Source of the DNA: Leishmania donovani
Lineage: Eukaryota; Euglenozoa; Kinetoplastea; Trypanosomatida; Trypanosomatidae
DNA: 64,000 bases
NCBI RefSeq assembly: GCF_000227135.1
Contig: NC_018237.1
Span: forward strand, 218,105 to 282,104
Direction of reading: 5' to 3'
Part shown: positions 37,601 through 44,813 of the stretch, piece by piece
Layout: each line of letters begins with the position of its first letter
Position numbering within the stretch: position 1 is the stretch's first letter
Notes under the pieces: generated by a model
The model's input: only the letters and a program-made list of their open reading frames with translations
Databases searched by the model: none
What the model was told of the DNA's origin: nothing
Program-made: the position numbers and the translations under genes

Positions 37601-40600
37601 TCACGGGGTCCACCGAGGGTATCTCGGACCTTTCCTCTGATGATCGCGTGGTGCTGTACTACGGCTCAGCAGTCAACTGTGTCGCCCCGACAACGGATGA
37701 GACGGCGCCGTCGGTCACCGCCTCCCCGTCGCGCACGGACATGCTGCCACAGTCGATCGCGTACCAACTGGACATGGGCACGCGCGGCAACTACACCCTC
37801 TGCTACAAGGTCTCCGCCTCGAACGTGCCAGGTGGGTACGTGGTGGTTTGGGGCTACGATGTCGTGGTGGTCGCGCCAAACCCGCAGAATATGACGCTGT
37901 ACCCGGTCCGTGCGCCGAGCGTGCACCGGCCAAACGAACTGCTGACGCACGTGTTCGCTGGATGGGCGCTTGCGGCGACGACTGAAAAGATGGATTCGGT
38001 GAAGCTAATCGAGGCGAGTGCGAGCGGTAGTACCACCGACACGATGTGTCAGAAGAACTCGGCGGCAGCGGCGATCACGTACTACTCCCTCTACGCGAAC
38101 GGCACGCATGCAGAGCAGGTGTGGCGAGCGTCGCCCGCCGGCATGCATGTTCCGTTCTCGGTGTGCTACAAGCTGTACGGTGGGCAGTATCACGTCATTG
38201 GAGACACGCTCACCATCACCGGGACGGCGAGCCCGAGCGGGGCCACGTCGGCGAAGCTCAGCGGTAGCAGTACAACGATCTCATCTGGCGAGTCCATGTC
38301 GTGGACGCTGGTCGGTGCCGACGCGCAGTCCTGCGCCGATAATGAAGCCCTGATCTTCTTCAGCGCCAACGGCTGCCACAACGCGCCCTACTACGTGAAT
38401 ATGTCGGCGATTCTGTCGTCGAGCGCGTCGATCGCGATCACCTTCCCAGCTGGGGCGGTCGTCGTGTCGAACTGTAGCGGTATGACGCAGCTGCGCGTGC
38501 CGTGGACGTACCCGTTTGATGCCGGCTCGGTGAGCGCCGCGGCATCGTCTCGGACGGCTCTCCTTTCCCTGTGCTACTGGAGCACTGGCAACGACGCCGT
38601 CTCGGTGCTGTCGAGCGACGCTATCACCCTCAGCCAAGGTGTGCCGCCGCCGCTCGACATGACGCTGTCCGTGACGGCCCAGGAGGTATTCAGCTTCGAC
38701 CTTTCCGTGTCGCCAGCGACAACAGACTGGGTCGTGCTGGTGGCAGACCCCTCAAGCTGCGTCGGCGTCAGCGCCCCTGCCGACGACGCGGACTTTACGG
38801 ACCTGAACTTTAGTGAGACCACGGGCGTGGCCACCGTCACAGCAGCCGTTCCTGGCGCAGGGATGTACTACGTGTGCTACTCACACCAGGTCGGGGTGTG
38901 TGGCGCAAGCACGGGGCGTGAGTGTGCGCGTGTGGTGGCGCAGGTGGAAGCAAGGGCTGCCAGCCCACAAAGGTGGAGCGGCCAGCCGACGCCGGTGTAC
39001 GTGTCGAGCTCGTTGGCCATCACGTTAGACTTTGCCAGTAACGGTGATGCGTCAGCGCAAGGGACAACGGCGTCGGCGTGGCTGGCCGTCATGGCAGCTG
39101 AGAAGCTGCCGCACACCATGCGGGACGTGTGGGTAGCGTGCGTGCAATCGCAGACGATGAAGTCACTTCGGTACGGCTTGACGTACAGCAGCGCGAGTGG
39201 CATGTGGAACACCGATCACATTCTGGTGCGATCTGGACCGTACGCCCTGTGCTACACCGCGCAGAGCACAGTAGAGGCGGCCCTGCATCTTTTCGGTCCA
39301 GTCAGCAACGCTGGCCCAGTGGTGCTGGCGAGCACCGTGGCCGGCGTCGATCTGCCACCCTCAATGGCAGTAACGAACGTAAACACGGTGGTGCTCACGG
39401 GCGGTGGCTTGTCAACGACGGACGTGGTGATGGCAGTGGCACTCCCCTCCTCGAGCGAGTCAGGATCGGCGTCAGCCGCGACGGAGGTGCCGAGCGACAT
39501 CTGTACAAACGAAGCCTACAAGCCTCGCGTGAACTCGACGAACCCGAGCCCGGCGAAGAGCACGGGCATGACATCGATGCTGCGAGAGCTGGTCTTTACG
39601 ACGACGGGCGACTACGTGCTGTGCTACACCGCGACCTACGGCCTCACAACGAGCGACAGCGACGCTAGCAGCGACAGTGAGTCCGTGACGGGGACCCCCG
39701 TTCTGATCACCCCGAAAGCCTTCACGGTGTCGCCAAGCGTGATCAGCATGACTGTCACGAGTTTAGTCCTCGAGGTGGGTGTTGAGCTGCACATTGTCTT
39801 CACCGGCAGCGGGCTGATGGTGTCGGACATGGCTGCACTGGCGTACGTGGGAAGCATCGAGGGCTCGCCGACGGTGCCGACCGTGTGCCTCGGCACTAGT
39901 GTCATCTACGAAAACATGGTGTCCGTCAACGCAGACGGTACCAACGCCAACTACAAAACGACACCGGTGAAGCAGGGTGTCCACATGGTGTGCTTCCGCA
40001 AGTCCTTGTCGACCACCCCCATCCTCATCCCAACCCGGCTGTGCGTTGGCGTGCGGACAGCCGTACAAGCTGTCTTCACGGTGCAGCCAGGAGGATGTAC
40101 AGCCCTGCTGGTATGCACAGTGCAGCCCACAATCACGCTGCTCAACGCTTCGGGTTTGGCCACGTCGGCGCCGCACAGCTCTGTGAACATGCTGCTGTAT
40201 CTCAGCGACGGCACCACTCCCGCGCCAGCCGGCCAACTGTCTGGTGGCACCGTCTACTCGCACGTGAACTTCACCAACTTCACGTTCTGGGCGCTGCGAG
40301 TGTCGACCGCAGGAAGCTACGTCATGAAGGCGTCTGTGACGCTGCCGGGCGGGGACACGCTGGCGGCGACGTCGAGCGCGCTCAAGGTGGCCGGGGGCGG
40401 CGAGCCGGTCGTGGACGTGGCGGAAGTTTCGTGCCTTCCCGTAGGCATCCTGGACCGCACGGTCGGGTCTACGACGGACACGGTTGACTGCCTAATTACG
40501 GCCTTGACGAGTGATGCGCCGAACAACTTTACGGTGTTGGTGAACGCTGGCATGGTGAGTATGGTGACGCGGAACGGCACCACGAGCAGCGGACTCTCGA

Positions 40601-43011
40601 CGTACAACTTTACCGTCACCGCACCGGCAACGTCATCGTCGGCGACGGGAATCGTGAACTACATGTCGATTTTAGTCACACCCATACCGCCATACGAGAC
40701 CTTGCCGGTGCAGAACTCTCCCCTGACGGTGCGGCTGGCAACGTCGCCGAGTGCGCTGACGGCGATCGGCTGCAGCGCCGGTACATCGCAGCTTCCGCTG
40801 TCGAACATGGTGCGCGTCGGTGGGACGCTGATGTGCTACGTGCAGGGCATCGCGAAGATTCATGGCCAAGCACGCGAGATTGTGGCGCGTCCGGAGGATC
40901 TGAAAGTGAGCAACTACTACAACGGCGACGTGAGCACGAGCGCGGCGGTGAGCCTCGGCGCCTACCCGTTGGACGTCAACGGCCGCTACAACTTCACGGT
41001 GGCACCAACGACTGGCCTGAACATTTCCGTCGCCGGCACCGTCTTTGCCAAGGATGACGCCGACAGCCCAAGTAGCGGCGCCACGTCGGCCTGGGCGGCA
41101 ATGGCCAATAGCCCACAGTCGTTTGTCCTGATCGGCGTGCCAACCGCTGCCGCTTCAAGACTGATGTGTACATCAACGCGGACAGGGTCGATGACGTGGT
41201 ACACGCCGACTGAACCGTTGCAGTGCACGGCCACACTGGCGAACGCGCAAGGACCAGTGAACGGCCTGCAGAGCGAGTACAGTGTGCTGCTACCAGACGG
41301 AGGCAGCGTGTCTGGCTTTGACGAGTTGGCGTGGGGTGTGAGTCTTGTCTGGAAACTTGCTGCGCCGCCGCCGCCGCCGTCGTCATCGTCGTCGTTAGTG
41401 AGCTCGATGAAGTCGGTGCAGCAGCAGCAGCAGCAGGCGTATGCGGCGCGTGCTGTGATAGACACCCTCGCTGCTGCAGTGCGGCGGGGCTTTAGTGTGC
41501 AGGTTCGCTACACGCCATCCATCAAGGTCATCGCCACGTATGCAGGTGACTTGGTGTATGTAACGAGTTTTGTCAAGACGGTACCAAGGCTGAAGCAGGG
41601 GGCGACGGTGAGTGTAACCTTCGCGGGCATTGGACTTGTGACGATGCACCGCTACACGCTCGGGGCCATCTCCAACTGCTCCAGCGTGCTGTCTGAGGCC
41701 AGCTCGATGGAGGGCGGTGCGGCGGGTCAGCTCGTCCTCACCTTCGAGGTGCCGAGCTCCGTCTTTATCATCTGCTTCTCCCCGCAAGACGCGCGCACAG
41801 CGCTACAGCCGCTGCTGGCGACGCAGTGGACGCCGGAGTCAGGCGACCCCTCAAGCAGTCGGTGGACGAGGGACGATTTGGTGTTGCTGATCGTTGGCGT
41901 CGTTGTCTTGTTCATTCTTGTGGTGCTGCTGGTGATTCTACTGTGGTGCATCTTCTGCGGCCGCGAAGAAGACAGCGAGGACAACATCGTGGATGAGGAG
42001 CACCTCATCATGCACCACGCGCCGGCGAGAATGACCACCATCGCATGCAAGGCCGGTGGTAGCGGACAGAACGTTTACATGCCGCCGCGCGCGAACAACC
42101 GGTATGTTCTCCGCATTTCCAATGAGTCGCTGCCCGCTGCATTGCCGTCACCAGTGCCGCTGCCCATTGTGACCTCCTCCACGTCGCCGCCGCCGCCGCC
42201 GCAGCAGCAGCAGCAACCTTCGCCGCCGGTCGCGCCGCCACAGCAGCAGCACCCGCAACAACATCCGAGCAGTAACACGCAGATCCGCATCAACATACAC
42301 GACGGTGACGGTGCAGGCAATGCCTCGCCGCGCGCGCCACGGTCGCAAGCCACCACCCCTGCCGCGGCGACGTCGGTGACCTACGCTGGTGGCAGTGACA
42401 GCGCCCCCCCACCGGCAACCATGCGAAAGCGCCACCACCATCGCTCTCGTCGCAGCAGCAGCGCGAGCAGCGACCACCGGTCGCACCAACAGCATCGGTC
42501 GAACTTCAAGTACGCTGATGTCGACCGCGCTGCGCCGCGGCCGCGGCCGCCCTCGGACTCGAGCTCCTTCACGGGAACGAGCGCGACAGAAATTCGGCAA
42601 TCTGTGCCGCCGCTGCCGCCACCGCCTCTGTCGTCCGTCACAACGCCGAGCACCACTGTGCCAGCGCCGTCAGCAAACTCTGGGTTGGTCGAGAGCCCTC
42701 GTCAGGCAGTCAGCACGCCGACAGCAGACAGTGTGCCGAAGAACTTGCCGCCACTGCCGCCCCCACCGCCGCCGACCATTTCACTGGCGTCGGCGATGGC
42801 TGCACAGGCGCCCTCACCCGGCCTCTACGAGCACCTGCATCACACCACGTCGGGGATGACCGTCCCTGGCACCGTAGATGCGTTCGGCACGGGCCTTGGT
42901 AGCTTGGGCCCCTGCCGCAGTGACAATGGCGCCACAGAGGTGTTGGAGCCTATCATCGTGCCAGGGCATACATCCAAGCCAATGGTGCGTTCCGCATCGT
43001 CGCCGCGGTAG
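22615..43011 (+). CDS. Giant repeat-containing type I surface protein, 6,798 residues, family not recognised
   Basis: One uninterrupted frame of 20.4 kb. The first ATG is at 22615; the GTG eight codons earlier is not a plausible start. Residues about 15-40 form a signal peptide (LLSLLLACLCAALAVVAPAC). The ectodomain consists of about 45 divergent repeats of roughly 130 residues. Each has NPxxY, then an x-L-x-F-x-G-x-x-L-x-x-x-D-x-V-x-L strand, a Cys, and a closing motif close to YxVCYR (for example near 26147, 31072 and 37467). I counted 47 such Cys-Tyr motifs by eye. The pattern suggests beta-sandwich (Ig-like) domains each with one disulphide. Many N-glycosylation sequons and poly-Ser runs are present. 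A strongly hydrophobic helix (about 41875-41957) precedes a tail of about 350 residues rich in Pro, Gln and His, with several PPLPPPP motifs. There is no catalytic motif. An attachment or adhesion role is inference only. Confidence 0.92.
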   Translation: MALAFDGRRARWRRNGRLLSLLLACLCAALAVVAPACVAITFSMANVQQPSVYQTIQITLESNPLAQDPSITTSDLVFFVPSDDIKKCVYSSTPTESTPGYHAVKATGSGGFTGQLILAVTSTEFTTGTTYYPCYLSRSEKSATIVRRGYVSPGSDDTLAVLPPIYTSFSMSPTSANGGEGPVSLTIVQAEHSDRPINQGLSGGHTILLVPCGSISVSGSTVESNCDDLNTLVTPCATVGAASETPTGVVALSGLQGQSTGKVSGNFTVPYKPNTSGYYMCVPYCYSASAGCGESTTAMSFTVVASASAESSSYVLTFGGANPGVYSRTPVLPQARENGLMYFTGAGLSASDAVKVIRAHDMCTSTTAALLPNLEVGALQLTAETDGMTTAQVLFVAPDLVATQVVGRVCYQRAASGLWSTAYLSALNAEADFTIDILQPTEFELTSSSTSPAVGETLTLAFRGDGLDGSVDKAYLSSSSDGNPCNRDASGSSSSSSSSSGSETYKRNMYFTCKMSGSSTTTSTCTVMVDPEDTNAAMTLSVCYLKGGSSGQTNFAQVHGTVALQARNPTYAVTPYPMFAGQSVKLAFTGVSLHADDEVRLIAPSGTCDDSSSILATATIHSVEEIVQNVVYQYTLVGSAETCIMVCYRHLGSDMWVVARGADGRPAVSSVCAASNVYISAFPVRYRITNLGTGGSDGSTAGTLLTVGETATVRFTITSAQRFSSTTTPTTIKVVQAADTCVTTPCGTENVAACARAQRAADYTDSITKTSSAAFTASIQVNGADVNYIVCVETSSSSGAYVPVLPTSETSSTSTAFGFITTQQNPTLVSHTPNTWRVAMSTLYTTFRGSNLDAKTNVVYAVAASALLAFYTASEGTVVAVCPPVPQTPETVLVSAMVTNSSSSSNLAMVTYTRADRLHDGQYVYLCYAWSAGSGDSHITMAGRVSVAAAIPSSSAWQAPTETSNLRAGQPIQLSFTSNLTSLSAMKDAVYFYSYVQSSNPNPNCYCDPTACATGMRIAYTSNITFTSATTSIKDDTTIYTAPLGFSNYDYGAIYIICYATFGQAADTYMGRVTVDLANPTYYTVSSVAAPLNRVGAPITITAIRRCMTAACALTLQDSLRLIPSSVQCSQLSSDSSSGSSSAAEEASVQAIRDPVLNPGAVSLTRTFVVDAEGTYRVCYRLASGTTYSDVVFSTSYKRSLLTAVTANPQKATPVPSVPSAGQFVIMNLSCTMVSLCSTCTMLRLVPGVRASCWEKVSGTYSSDSCLTTTSVQYPDLYLVEGSYTVCYGSNYTTSHRVPGTLTVTSANPSSYTPTESSGYAVYTNQATDYTLGITGTGLATADTAFLLPDMGYTCHDLRTGEVQSQGKLASWLQPSVKPYPLQLTSAGVSWVVSNQSKRFGGGLLNDADLCPGNGAPCLLKLCYMRSGTSWAPVTLLASSSSSSTSSSLSSTPSGIELFASNPSSVELDRYPLAIGMYVMATVQGAGLLSTDMVTINAGDCSGAAATVSVAGAVYVNDAGKQWYGVLRVKSAASSYAVCYWRSGSATEVAAITFADATDVSTILILSTPLYYVLSPSNFTSMHTPLTRYEELIVSASFMDQGTLGTALSYVQLITADASVSECNYGPFQSVASGVTPFPVSLTLSSVPGSGASGSLTLYQGRLTVETGAYALCMNTTIGLFRVFKAPPSAAYTTEGSSEVLVYDAVPIAYTAVPKSVMLGQVVALTFSSMSASSSDSEIDQAPAKLEAGDSVQIIDGTLYECGFPNATVLAAGVVSASGSSMGSTTVSLALPSAYKLDGVGVSAGGKNYTVCYRKQKSTFATSPRIGSAVDRNFRIMAEVPTKWTTQPQQAQVNAPLNITFYGDLEEDDFLTAADVAFLVSVPDGAEPDFSLCHVTADSSSSGSSSASAGRIVISQGAMTKPDNVNTQWSIPANVLLESTYVVCYTAKNNGQPVYVSSPATLVVYPTQSPSGAYLARSATSIVNDLTALQGERVFLLFNTTVALDVVLDNGQSSSSSSTPSLENYDAVRITADSACSAPLGAGVIDPIPTDFGYAPPGIVDETTGLTVPYLNLRIRAEVGSYYVCMRRRNRESWQAYYEFEVVGGLYVGPAVLSISAAAVLTFTTTPTTPRAWVPHTEVQANYNADFSMANVVQFFFVAYTGTGSVTDSDEINGDSCYRPASSSEAASASVTLVNRTLQVYLVDPMFTQHSFGMAGTYLLCYQITGHNIASIYPTALTVADPSPTAYIVPSLLSVQHAFTMSIVAMDAIFATGASNVAQIYTATDATVMPNCTEASVPSGGTTRFTKFTQTNASYASVEPTLLAPGYYFLCFLTDGQKKDFVVPNAAGGYVFSVGLVGAQKYTVTPSPAYLGQLLDIKITGSQLSSSDHVKLLRVSHDELSSSGSTTSSGGSYVAQCTPNSENADASEAAGAAGSTVQSSSGTVAHYHPRVNETGTFILCYQSSLLSNAWVWVMDIHQFTVGLAHPTHYSLSVATPYETQVLLLYIHDSGDDGSGTAGRLQDTDQLKLVERGSGANGFDCAAGATNSSVIGLISYVSAQSNSSVHVYQICGSAVASVTVCYALSGATAASPGWAEVPLQSPPPTYIFEGVSIEANPFVGPLRSSSSSASGTATGWVAPRPYEPFSFYFTTEAAGLEAQRVAFAQSPVTLCALDVSYVAPLLYQKDPEQASEFTVSLPYAGNYAVYIGPYAAVTAPNITHGTPLLVGQCDPCNFTPSYALVGTYVLLSFPSSVGDSLGDADEVRLFPVSQGLKGRPCEATTGAYAGVTLTPDSALSTSSMTVFNVTTGAEAEAKYLGEYYVCYRKVSASSASAGSSTATFAVVSKNDGAASIFSVYPADLLTATVCPASSMYALETAVFNVTARDTALYPNVAFSSSDVFVVVPSDVLSSTVGGGCGSITDVDALVEASGGRAQLAKLDTYGNGYSNWYLTFATQMTTVYYSWCFKMQYDTLFRNISSSLQTVLMENPYKVITTPPVILPTSSPVLIDIKGSEMLPTDQVYIVPANQSCSETCSLPLKPTEWPDVAHTAQHVNSTTALVTFSKPIDVTVSLGVCYRRTGRYLTRLANITVMESNPTSYTVNFVPRVGTRPTLVFTGEDLTGTDTIMIVKPGVTCLEGNAVATGTFVSVSEDATTSQFLLALVGNAVLAQNYIVCYEVSTVGAYVEVSPVLQVLEGGPSSVLSSNTPMRGRATVLTVADPQVGDEMYIACVGCSCFDEVEAAVPYGSVRATAHVLEGSTSSASDVVSISLRVGFNDTKSYPVCYRRSDSGYAQIGGTAYFVTPVPNSPSAVAQLPALAQYQGQRLYYNFSDYTAAVPLGSGDLVMLVQAARTCWDNVEMNASGVVVQTSELTGTVESLSIGRWEAHVPSLGPDVPSNAPALFPLSYLLCYREVAQLEYVSVPLEMQTTVIKAADPATFETNPKTVEKGMLDVNMMFSYTDTGKEGDEAYVVQFTSLTNTVCDDARSTLVSARGRAHPVYILNMSGGAVVGNDNTAVCYTRAGATVAEVPQLLTVAESNPSGYLTNVTTGSVARGRQYIEFVIVGSGLNVMSDEVVFTDVPCAMAPRPFKSSGHLARLGDAAANGTTYSVVTQFVSLMSPIDVYVCYQHNAVWREVGAALTLNAPQPLTVLVISADGTQTTPRAGQHLHLQLIDGMPTVPIGAVVLSAETTGEGTWCHNFTAANVQEPALDILSEAILDVSVWQVSGHARLCVRYDDGTPWADVATSVDATSIYINPANPSAMDVFPSPPRVGQSVTLTFHLLVPSNAGDMVKITAPTYEACEMAASINGFPPVMPVTVKDSATTTLTLVDSTDPLLYRSFNATGTYRVCYYSAAELSWGVVGGTLAAGSVTVEELVPQSWVIASGHTEIGYEFALAFHDELSILKPSSGNDLVWAAPSSVSCGANPYMCRGCIIFEWNASLSNSSMAVTAANATVSVDYMNLCYRLAEATAALVAGSLNITTGPIQCVEEDSFISGQQQLITFRLDAGTDVTDDSWRLSFYATTALHCNDRYLEGFIPGSARLQEVTSTSATYLVLWPVGLGVTTREYTICYTHNNLVGPVCTCGQIDANTGECYITGSPGSPQSFTPSPHPTYVGQSITLNFTVNASMTAYPPTAIKFVTYVDELTGCDGAPAFTPVGATLTKISALLYMYVFKHNYTLGTATLLVCALTDLSTSYGRVASVVVPSSPTTNNTLWIRPYLGLTTFPSEADYLRSMQTLNLTFTMASRQEDDVVSKHDRITVVGDPNNCIESYISAQDPLTLMSMFYLPDTAFLALPATVLSVSVSLFLTRSLATFAASTASQGTHYFCYKLGDGTWAPILPKLTIQEALIGSCSVTGALSPSNGDNGESSGSTTNNGGSLRAMYYAPTQILGTALFERLASPSADAVRVVPQSEWCTNDAAAVFTIAVASGSSSSLSSGSGSIEAVFFAPLQGAYKVCYRFGTSTNWSPACTDLSVTDPSPTGATTGCWNVGQTMNMTATHVIRDYVFTASDHLRLVQGALPCRHSNGSLTVSSETVTVGDAVQPAYGILLSDVVAGQTTYMMPPAFFRTGTRDVRLCYTDASGNQFTVPLDFVGDPGKSLFPVQARQPSSIVFPQRYIQVGQRMFMNFTSASSSVTPPLHPYAALPQLYTPGPAFNGTFDGATLLAVSSSTAYIDGRCAAALRAGTLTNTSFLGVYGSAAQSGESYVPYTIGNYDPTVAQHYIACYQLATCGVVDSGDPFRVHNVNPSSVYTDVSTPRRGQLIEVVFTRDTAPSAVALSPGSDRGIKQTDLASCWTLTDISGQLVQGTSDLTHFTSIFYAQAPELASTTATRSCYKLSEGSWSEVPNGVTSVLAANPKNFATHPASARVNQVNYIQFYGTGLGSNDRVKLITRSLNCSEDSVPPSSLAAYKATEPNSATAGTSEGWKVTEVSSDGLTARLNFTSSSTGTLSVCYRLDADTVWTLVYGDLIIYERNPPVVTRTPVTTLEGELFTLNFTGSTEGISDLSSDDRVVLYYGSAVNCVAPTTDETAPSVTASPSRTDMLPQSIAYQLDMGTRGNYTLCYKVSASNVPGGYVVVWGYDVVVVAPNPQNMTLYPVRAPSVHRPNELLTHVFAGWALAATTEKMDSVKLIEASASGSTTDTMCQKNSAAAAITYYSLYANGTHAEQVWRASPAGMHVPFSVCYKLYGGQYHVIGDTLTITGTASPSGATSAKLSGSSTTISSGESMSWTLVGADAQSCADNEALIFFSANGCHNAPYYVNMSAILSSSASIAITFPAGAVVVSNCSGMTQLRVPWTYPFDAGSVSAAASSRTALLSLCYWSTGNDAVSVLSSDAITLSQGVPPPLDMTLSVTAQEVFSFDLSVSPATTDWVVLVADPSSCVGVSAPADDADFTDLNFSETTGVATVTAAVPGAGMYYVCYSHQVGVCGASTGRECARVVAQVEARAASPQRWSGQPTPVYVSSSLAITLDFASNGDASAQGTTASAWLAVMAAEKLPHTMRDVWVACVQSQTMKSLRYGLTYSSASGMWNTDHILVRSGPYALCYTAQSTVEAALHLFGPVSNAGPVVLASTVAGVDLPPSMAVTNVNTVVLTGGGLSTTDVVMAVALPSSSESGSASAATEVPSDICTNEAYKPRVNSTNPSPAKSTGMTSMLRELVFTTTGDYVLCYTATYGLTTSDSDASSDSESVTGTPVLITPKAFTVSPSVISMTVTSLVLEVGVELHIVFTGSGLMVSDMAALAYVGSIEGSPTVPTVCLGTSVIYENMVSVNADGTNANYKTTPVKQGVHMVCFRKSLSTTPILIPTRLCVGVRTAVQAVFTVQPGGCTALLVCTVQPTITLLNASGLATSAPHSSVNMLLYLSDGTTPAPAGQLSGGTVYSHVNFTNFTFWALRVSTAGSYVMKASVTLPGGDTLAATSSALKVAGGGEPVVDVAEVSCLPVGILDRTVGSTTDTVDCLITALTSDAPNNFTVLVNAGMVSMVTRNGTTSSGLSTYNFTVTAPATSSSATGIVNYMSILVTPIPPYETLPVQNSPLTVRLATSPSALTAIGCSAGTSQLPLSNMVRVGGTLMCYVQGIAKIHGQAREIVARPEDLKVSNYYNGDVSTSAAVSLGAYPLDVNGRYNFTVAPTTGLNISVAGTVFAKDDADSPSSGATSAWAAMANSPQSFVLIGVPTAAASRLMCTSTRTGSMTWYTPTEPLQCTATLANAQGPVNGLQSEYSVLLPDGGSVSGFDELAWGVSLVWKLAAPPPPPSSSSSLVSSMKSVQQQQQQAYAARAVIDTLAAAVRRGFSVQVRYTPSIKVIATYAGDLVYVTSFVKTVPRLKQGATVSVTFAGIGLVTMHRYTLGAISNCSSVLSEASSMEGGAAGQLVLTFEVPSSVFIICFSPQDARTALQPLLATQWTPESGDPSSSRWTRDDLVLLIVGVVVLFILVVLLVILLWCIFCGREEDSEDNIVDEEHLIMHHAPARMTTIACKAGGSGQNVYMPPRANNRYVLRISNESLPAALPSPVPLPIVTSSTSPPPPPQQQQQPSPPVAPPQQQHPQQHPSSNTQIRINIHDGDGAGNASPRAPRSQATTPAAATSVTYAGGSDSAPPPATMRKRHHHRSRRSSSASSDHRSHQQHRSNFKYADVDRAAPRPRPPSDSSSFTGTSATEIRQSVPPLPPPPLSSVTTPSTTVPAPSANSGLVESPRQAVSTPTADSVPKNLPPLPPPPPPTISLASAMAAQAPSPGLYEHLHHTTSGMTVPGTVDAFGTGLGSLGPCRSDNGATEVLEPIIVPGHTSKPMVRSASSPR
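24088..24117 (+). repeat. Poly-serine (AGC)n tract inside the giant gene
   Basis: About ten consecutive Ser codons, mostly AGC. Similar Ser runs occur near 25313-25328, 26935-26965, 28310-28335 and 28650-28670. They mark inter-strand loops and could carry phosphoglycosylation, which is known on Leishmania Ser-rich proteins. Confidence 0.85.
41418..41435 (+). repeat. (CAG)n poly-glutamine tract in the giant gene
   Basis: Six Gln codons in a row within the juxtamembrane ectodomain. Another Gln run occurs in the cytoplasmic tail near 42202-42255. Confidence 0.85.
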
Positions 43012-44178
43012 TCTTGAGGAAAAGGCCGATGCAGCACTGATGCTCCCGCGTCGGCCTGCTGATATGGCGTCGAGGGCCCTTCTGTTTTCTGGCTTGCGCG
43101 TCGGCGCCAAGCATCCGTTGTTATTTGCTGCTCGATCTCCCTCACTCGTACACGCATAGACGCGCATCGTGTCGGCCGCGCCTCCTATGCGTCGGAGGTT
43201 CACATAGAGCGTATAGAAAGCCGTGAGGTTGGGGAGCCTTCGTGGCTCACTGTGCCACAGGTGAAGCGCGTAGAGAGGGAAGGCGGTGATGCGTGCTTGT
43301 GCGTCTGCCCATACCACTCCCGGTGTCGTAGGCTCCGTTGCCGCGGCTGCTCACGTCGTCGGTGTCGTCTAGGCAGGGCGGAGAAGAGGTAAGAGAAAGA
43401 GGGAGGGATGTGTACGCACCGCACGCGGCACACCAGTGTGCACACCTCCTCCTTGCTCGGTGGGTGCGCAGCGGCACGCGCCATCTCTTTTCTTGCGCAG
43501 TGACTCATCCACCTCCTCGGTGATGGTGATGGTGATGCGGTTTTCATTTCGATGTATCGATGTGCGTCCTCGTCTCCTCCTCTTCGTCTTGGAGAGGAGG
43601 TGGTGTGTGTGTGTGTATTCTTTATGGGCGGTGGCCCCTCTGCTTCTGCGTGTTTGCCGTTGTTTCACGAAGTGCCGCGAAGCACAAGGGTAGGGGAGCT
43701 GCGCCGAGGGAAGGACTGGCGGAGGAGCACGCGAGACGAGCCGCGGCTCCTCGAAGGCGCCACCGTGTCGCTTTCCGTTTTATTCGTTACGGTGTGTTGT
43801 GTGTTCCCTTTCATAGACGAATCCTGTGTGGCGCTGATGTTATCTTTTGCTGTTTGCGGTGGTGGGTGGGAAAGTGGTTCGATCCCCACCCCACCCCGCG
43901 CAGACGGCACGGCACCCCTCCCCCTCCTCTCCCGACCCTCTGGTTAATCTTTAATTCTTCTGTTGCCTTCGCCTGTGTGTATGTGATGTCTCCCTCTCTT
44001 TCTCTGTGTGTGTTTAAGGGGGAGGGGTGTCAGCTCATCTCCGTTCGCCTGATGCCGCATGCCATGTGCCCTCATTGCACGTGCGTCATCCAGAGTTTCT
44101 TTTCCTTCCATGTATCTCCTACTTGTGGTGGTGGTGTGCGCCTGAGTTGACGGACGGGTCTCGATTTCCTGTACCTGC

Positions 44179-44202
44179 GTGTGTGTGTGTGTGTGTGTGT
44201 GT
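44179..44202. repeat. (GT)12 microsatellite
   Basis: Twelve tandem GT dinucleotides upstream of GPDH. Confidence 0.95.
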
Positions 44203-44769
44203 TGGTGTGTATTCCTTTCCCTCTGCGTGCGCTTGTCGGCACCAACGTAAAGGTGATGTGCGCGCGCGTGTGTTGACCGACGCCGCACGCTCATGCCTCA
44301 AAGATGTTACCGAAAACAACAGACGCGAAGGAAACAAGCAAACGCGTCCCACCCCCACCCCGGGGAGTGTCATCCGCCATCAACCAAAGACGGGCGGCGC
44401 CGGGGGCGGGTGACGCGTCCCTGGCCACACGCCGTTCGATACGCCTTGCCGCGCGTCTAGTTTGACGAAGGCGCTTCTCCCCACCCCCCCCCCATCGCGC
44501 CACCCGGCGCGTGCGTGCAACCACTTCCGTGGGCACCGGCGTTGACGTCGCGGCACTCGTCGCCCACGCCGTCCTCGTCACTTGTATGGACTTTTTGCGT
44601 CTGAGCCCTTAGCAGGCACGTACACACACACACACACATACACGCATACGTCTCTTGCCCTCCCCTTCCTCCCTCTTGTTTCCTTCATCATTTCATTCTT
44701 GGCAATGCACGCGCACAGATTTTTGCGGTTCTCCATCCTTGTCTGACGCCCCTGCCCTTGAGTGCCATT

Positions 44770-44813
44770 CTTTAGCTTCTCTCTCCTCATTCCCTCCCCT
44801 ACCCCCTCCTCAG
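44770..44813 (+). promoter_or_regulatory. Polypyrimidine tract and spliced-leader acceptor for GPDH
   Basis: A C/T run ends at the AG at 44812-44813, about 165 bases before the GPDH ATG. It is followed at once by a GAC repeat in the presumed 5' UTR. Confidence 0.55.
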
